DNA of 64,000 bases from Bimastos eiseni (taxonomy: Eukaryota > Annelida > Clitellata > Crassiclitellata > Lumbricidae): assembly GCA_959347315.1 (NCBI GenBank), contig OY365817.1, positions 5,763,731 to 5,827,730 on the forward strand. Reading direction: 5' to 3'. A program made the position numbers and the translations under genes. The notes beneath the pieces were generated by a model that did not search any database, was not told the origin of the DNA, and saw only the letters and a list, made by a program, of their open reading frames with translations. Below are positions 50,301-53,300 of the stretch, piece by piece. Numbering within the stretch: the stretch's first letter is position 1; each line of letters opens with the position of its first letter.

Positions 50301-53300
50301 ACTCTGCTGATCACTGTTCTTCTGATCAATCCCAAGATGCTGTTGACTTTGGTTGCTGCTGCTGCTGTTGCTGTGTCTTGATGGTTTCATGCATGATGAA
50401 TTATGACTCCTGGGTTTTTGTCTTCTTCTGTTGATCGTGCTTTCCTGCTACCCATTCCATATACAAATTCTCTATTGGTTCTTCCTGCATGAATAACTGA
50501 ACATTTATCCATGTAGAAAGATGTCTGTCAATTTTTGGACCATTGATACATTGTTGTCAAATCCTCCCTTAGTCCTTTCGCTTCTTCCTTATTTTAGACC
50601 TTTGTGGTAGTTTGGACAGAGTTTTGCAAATTTATGTTGCCCTCTGACATTATTCTAATCAAGCAGCGTAGCATGTCATCTATAGGCTGAAGGTATTTCA
50701 CTGCAAGGACAGTCAAGCAAGTCACTTAGTGTGACTGTAAACGTGCAATTGAAATAGCAAATCATATCAGAAGACGATCGCAATCTTAAGATTTCTACAG
50801 CACCCAAGAAGAACCAGTTCATACACAGACGCTTAATTAAAAAAAATTGATATGCGGGTTCTAGGTCTAGCAGGCAGACTATGGTGAATGATGTTTAGGG
50901 TTGTCAACTCTGAGTCGAAGCATTGAGGAAGGTAATGGGAAGAGGAGGAATCAGGGTACGATTTGCGAAAGAACAGCATTTTCTGTTTTAGTGAAAAACC
51001 TGTTGAAAGTTAGCAAGAGTTTAAGCTTTGGGGAGTTTGTAGGTTGGCAGGGCCATTCCAAAGGAGGGGCCAGCTGGGCCGTGGCCCAGAGTGCAAATGT
51101 GGAAAGGGTGCAAATTTCAAGATGGAATAACTTATTATTCCCTAAAATGCACTATTTTCAAAATGTGGGGCGGCACCAGATTGATGCTAGGCACGGGCGC
51201 AATTATAGCTCGGTATGGCCCCTGTAGGTTGGATCAGATATTTGTCCTAATTCTGGCTGGAGTTTGTTCCACACAGGCAGAGCAGCTCTGGATATTGAGT
51301 GATTTGCAAATTTGAGTTAGAGGAGAGCAGAGAGCCAGAGAAGTGGGTTGAGTGAAGTGGTTGGACTAGGAATAACTGATGAAGAAGATATGAAGGATTT
51401 GAGTGTGTTGTAGGTGAATGAAGGTTATTCATTCAGGTATTTTGAGCCAATAGAATGATTTCAGGTCAGGAGTGATGTGATAGTGTTTGGAGGAGGTTTC
51501 ATTGACAGCAAAAGTGAGAGCATTCTGGATAGCTTACTAAACTTATTTGTTTTCTTATTTATATGATGAGCTTTAGTGCCAATCAGAAGTCCACTCTTGG
51601 CTCTTGCCCAGTGAGGCATCAAACTCTCCTATAATTGTTGCAGCTTTTGGCATTGAATTCAAAACCTGAGAAAATGTCTGAACTTACAGACCATAAATCT
51701 GTAATTGACCTTGTTTTAACAATTTCCATTTAATTTCAAATTGGCAAACTGCAGTATGATTACAAGTGCTCTTGTAATAACTTGTCAAGTTATTGCAGGA
51801 GTTGTATTTAACTGTCTCCATTATGTCATCCATCTCAGTGGCGTCACTGGGGTTGGTGTCACCCAGTGCGGTAAACTCTTGGTGTCACCCCTCTAGACTT
51901 TCACCATGATCTTCTTCCGAGTGTTCCTGTACCATATATAATCGCATATAGTAATGTTTGTAAAATAAGTCAAAAAGTTAATAAGGACATAAGAAAGAAA
52001 ACAAATTGAACAATATAACTTCAATACTTCAGGTAAAACATAAATAAAGAACTTCGACAAACTCGGAAAAGGTTAAATTTTTGTTATTTAACATTAAAAT
52101 TTCTGTTATTTAAAAGTTTCCCTTCCTGGTCTTCAAAGCTGCAAACCTGTCAATCACATCATCAAAATCAATATCTTTCACCATATCACTTTCAATTGAT
52201 AATATAGCCAGATCAGAAAGTCTTGACTGTCCCATGGTTGATCGCAAATAGTTCTTTATAAGTTTCAGTTTTGAAAAGCTCCTCTCACATGAAGCCACAG
52301 ACACACAGATCGTAAGAAATAGTTGTAGGCTTAGTGAGAGTATTGGGAGAGATTCAAGGAAATCCCAGTCAACTATGATTATGTACACTAAAAAGAACCG
52401 TCTAAAAAAGAAAACTCGTCATACAAAATATTAAATTTTTTTTAATATTGTCCATGGAAGTTACAACTTTTTTATTTCATTGTAACAAGTTTGAGTGGAT
52501 TGTAACTTTTTTACTGGCTAAGGGAGTATTGAACATACCAACCTGCATACGATGCGGATGGCAAATGCTGCAAGGCACAATTAATGGATTCATATACAAA
52601 TGTAACCGGCGGTCAACAATATTCGTTGCAACACTTCTTCTTCACTTTTATCAGGAAGTTTTGTCGCCAATGCACAACTGTCATTTCATGACATATATTT
52701 TATTATTTTATATTGTGAATTACTGGCGAATGTCAGTAACCGTATCAATTATTGGGGATCTGCGTGTGGAAGTCTCAACAGTGACTCGTTGGTTCAAAAA
52801 ATTACACAACCGTTATTTATTTTTCTATTTCCATCTTTTTAATGAAAAAATTAAATTAAAAAATTAAAATATATATTTTTCAGACAGATAGAAAAACGTG
52901 TGTATGCCGTAATTATTAGTTTATTGTAGTAGTAAACTACTAGTATACTATAGTATAGTAATACTAACTTTTTTAAGTGGAAGCCTGCCGCTGTTTTTCT
53001 CCTTTAAAATTTATGTCCTGTCCTAATTAATTTACTTTAAAATATGTATATTTTAGTGATATTGATAAAATTATAAAATTTCAAAAAAATAATTATTTAC
53101 ATAAAAAACGAACCTGTAAACAACGTCTGTAATTTTCTGCAGCCACGTGACTCCTCACGTCATTAATTGGCGCGTTTGCAAATGAACCCACGATTCTACT
53201 CCGAGGCTCCGAGCAGCTCTGAGCTCTGAGTCTTATTCATTTAAGCACCAGACGCTCTGCATGGTGGCACCCTGTGCCTGCTCATGTATTTAACAATGAA

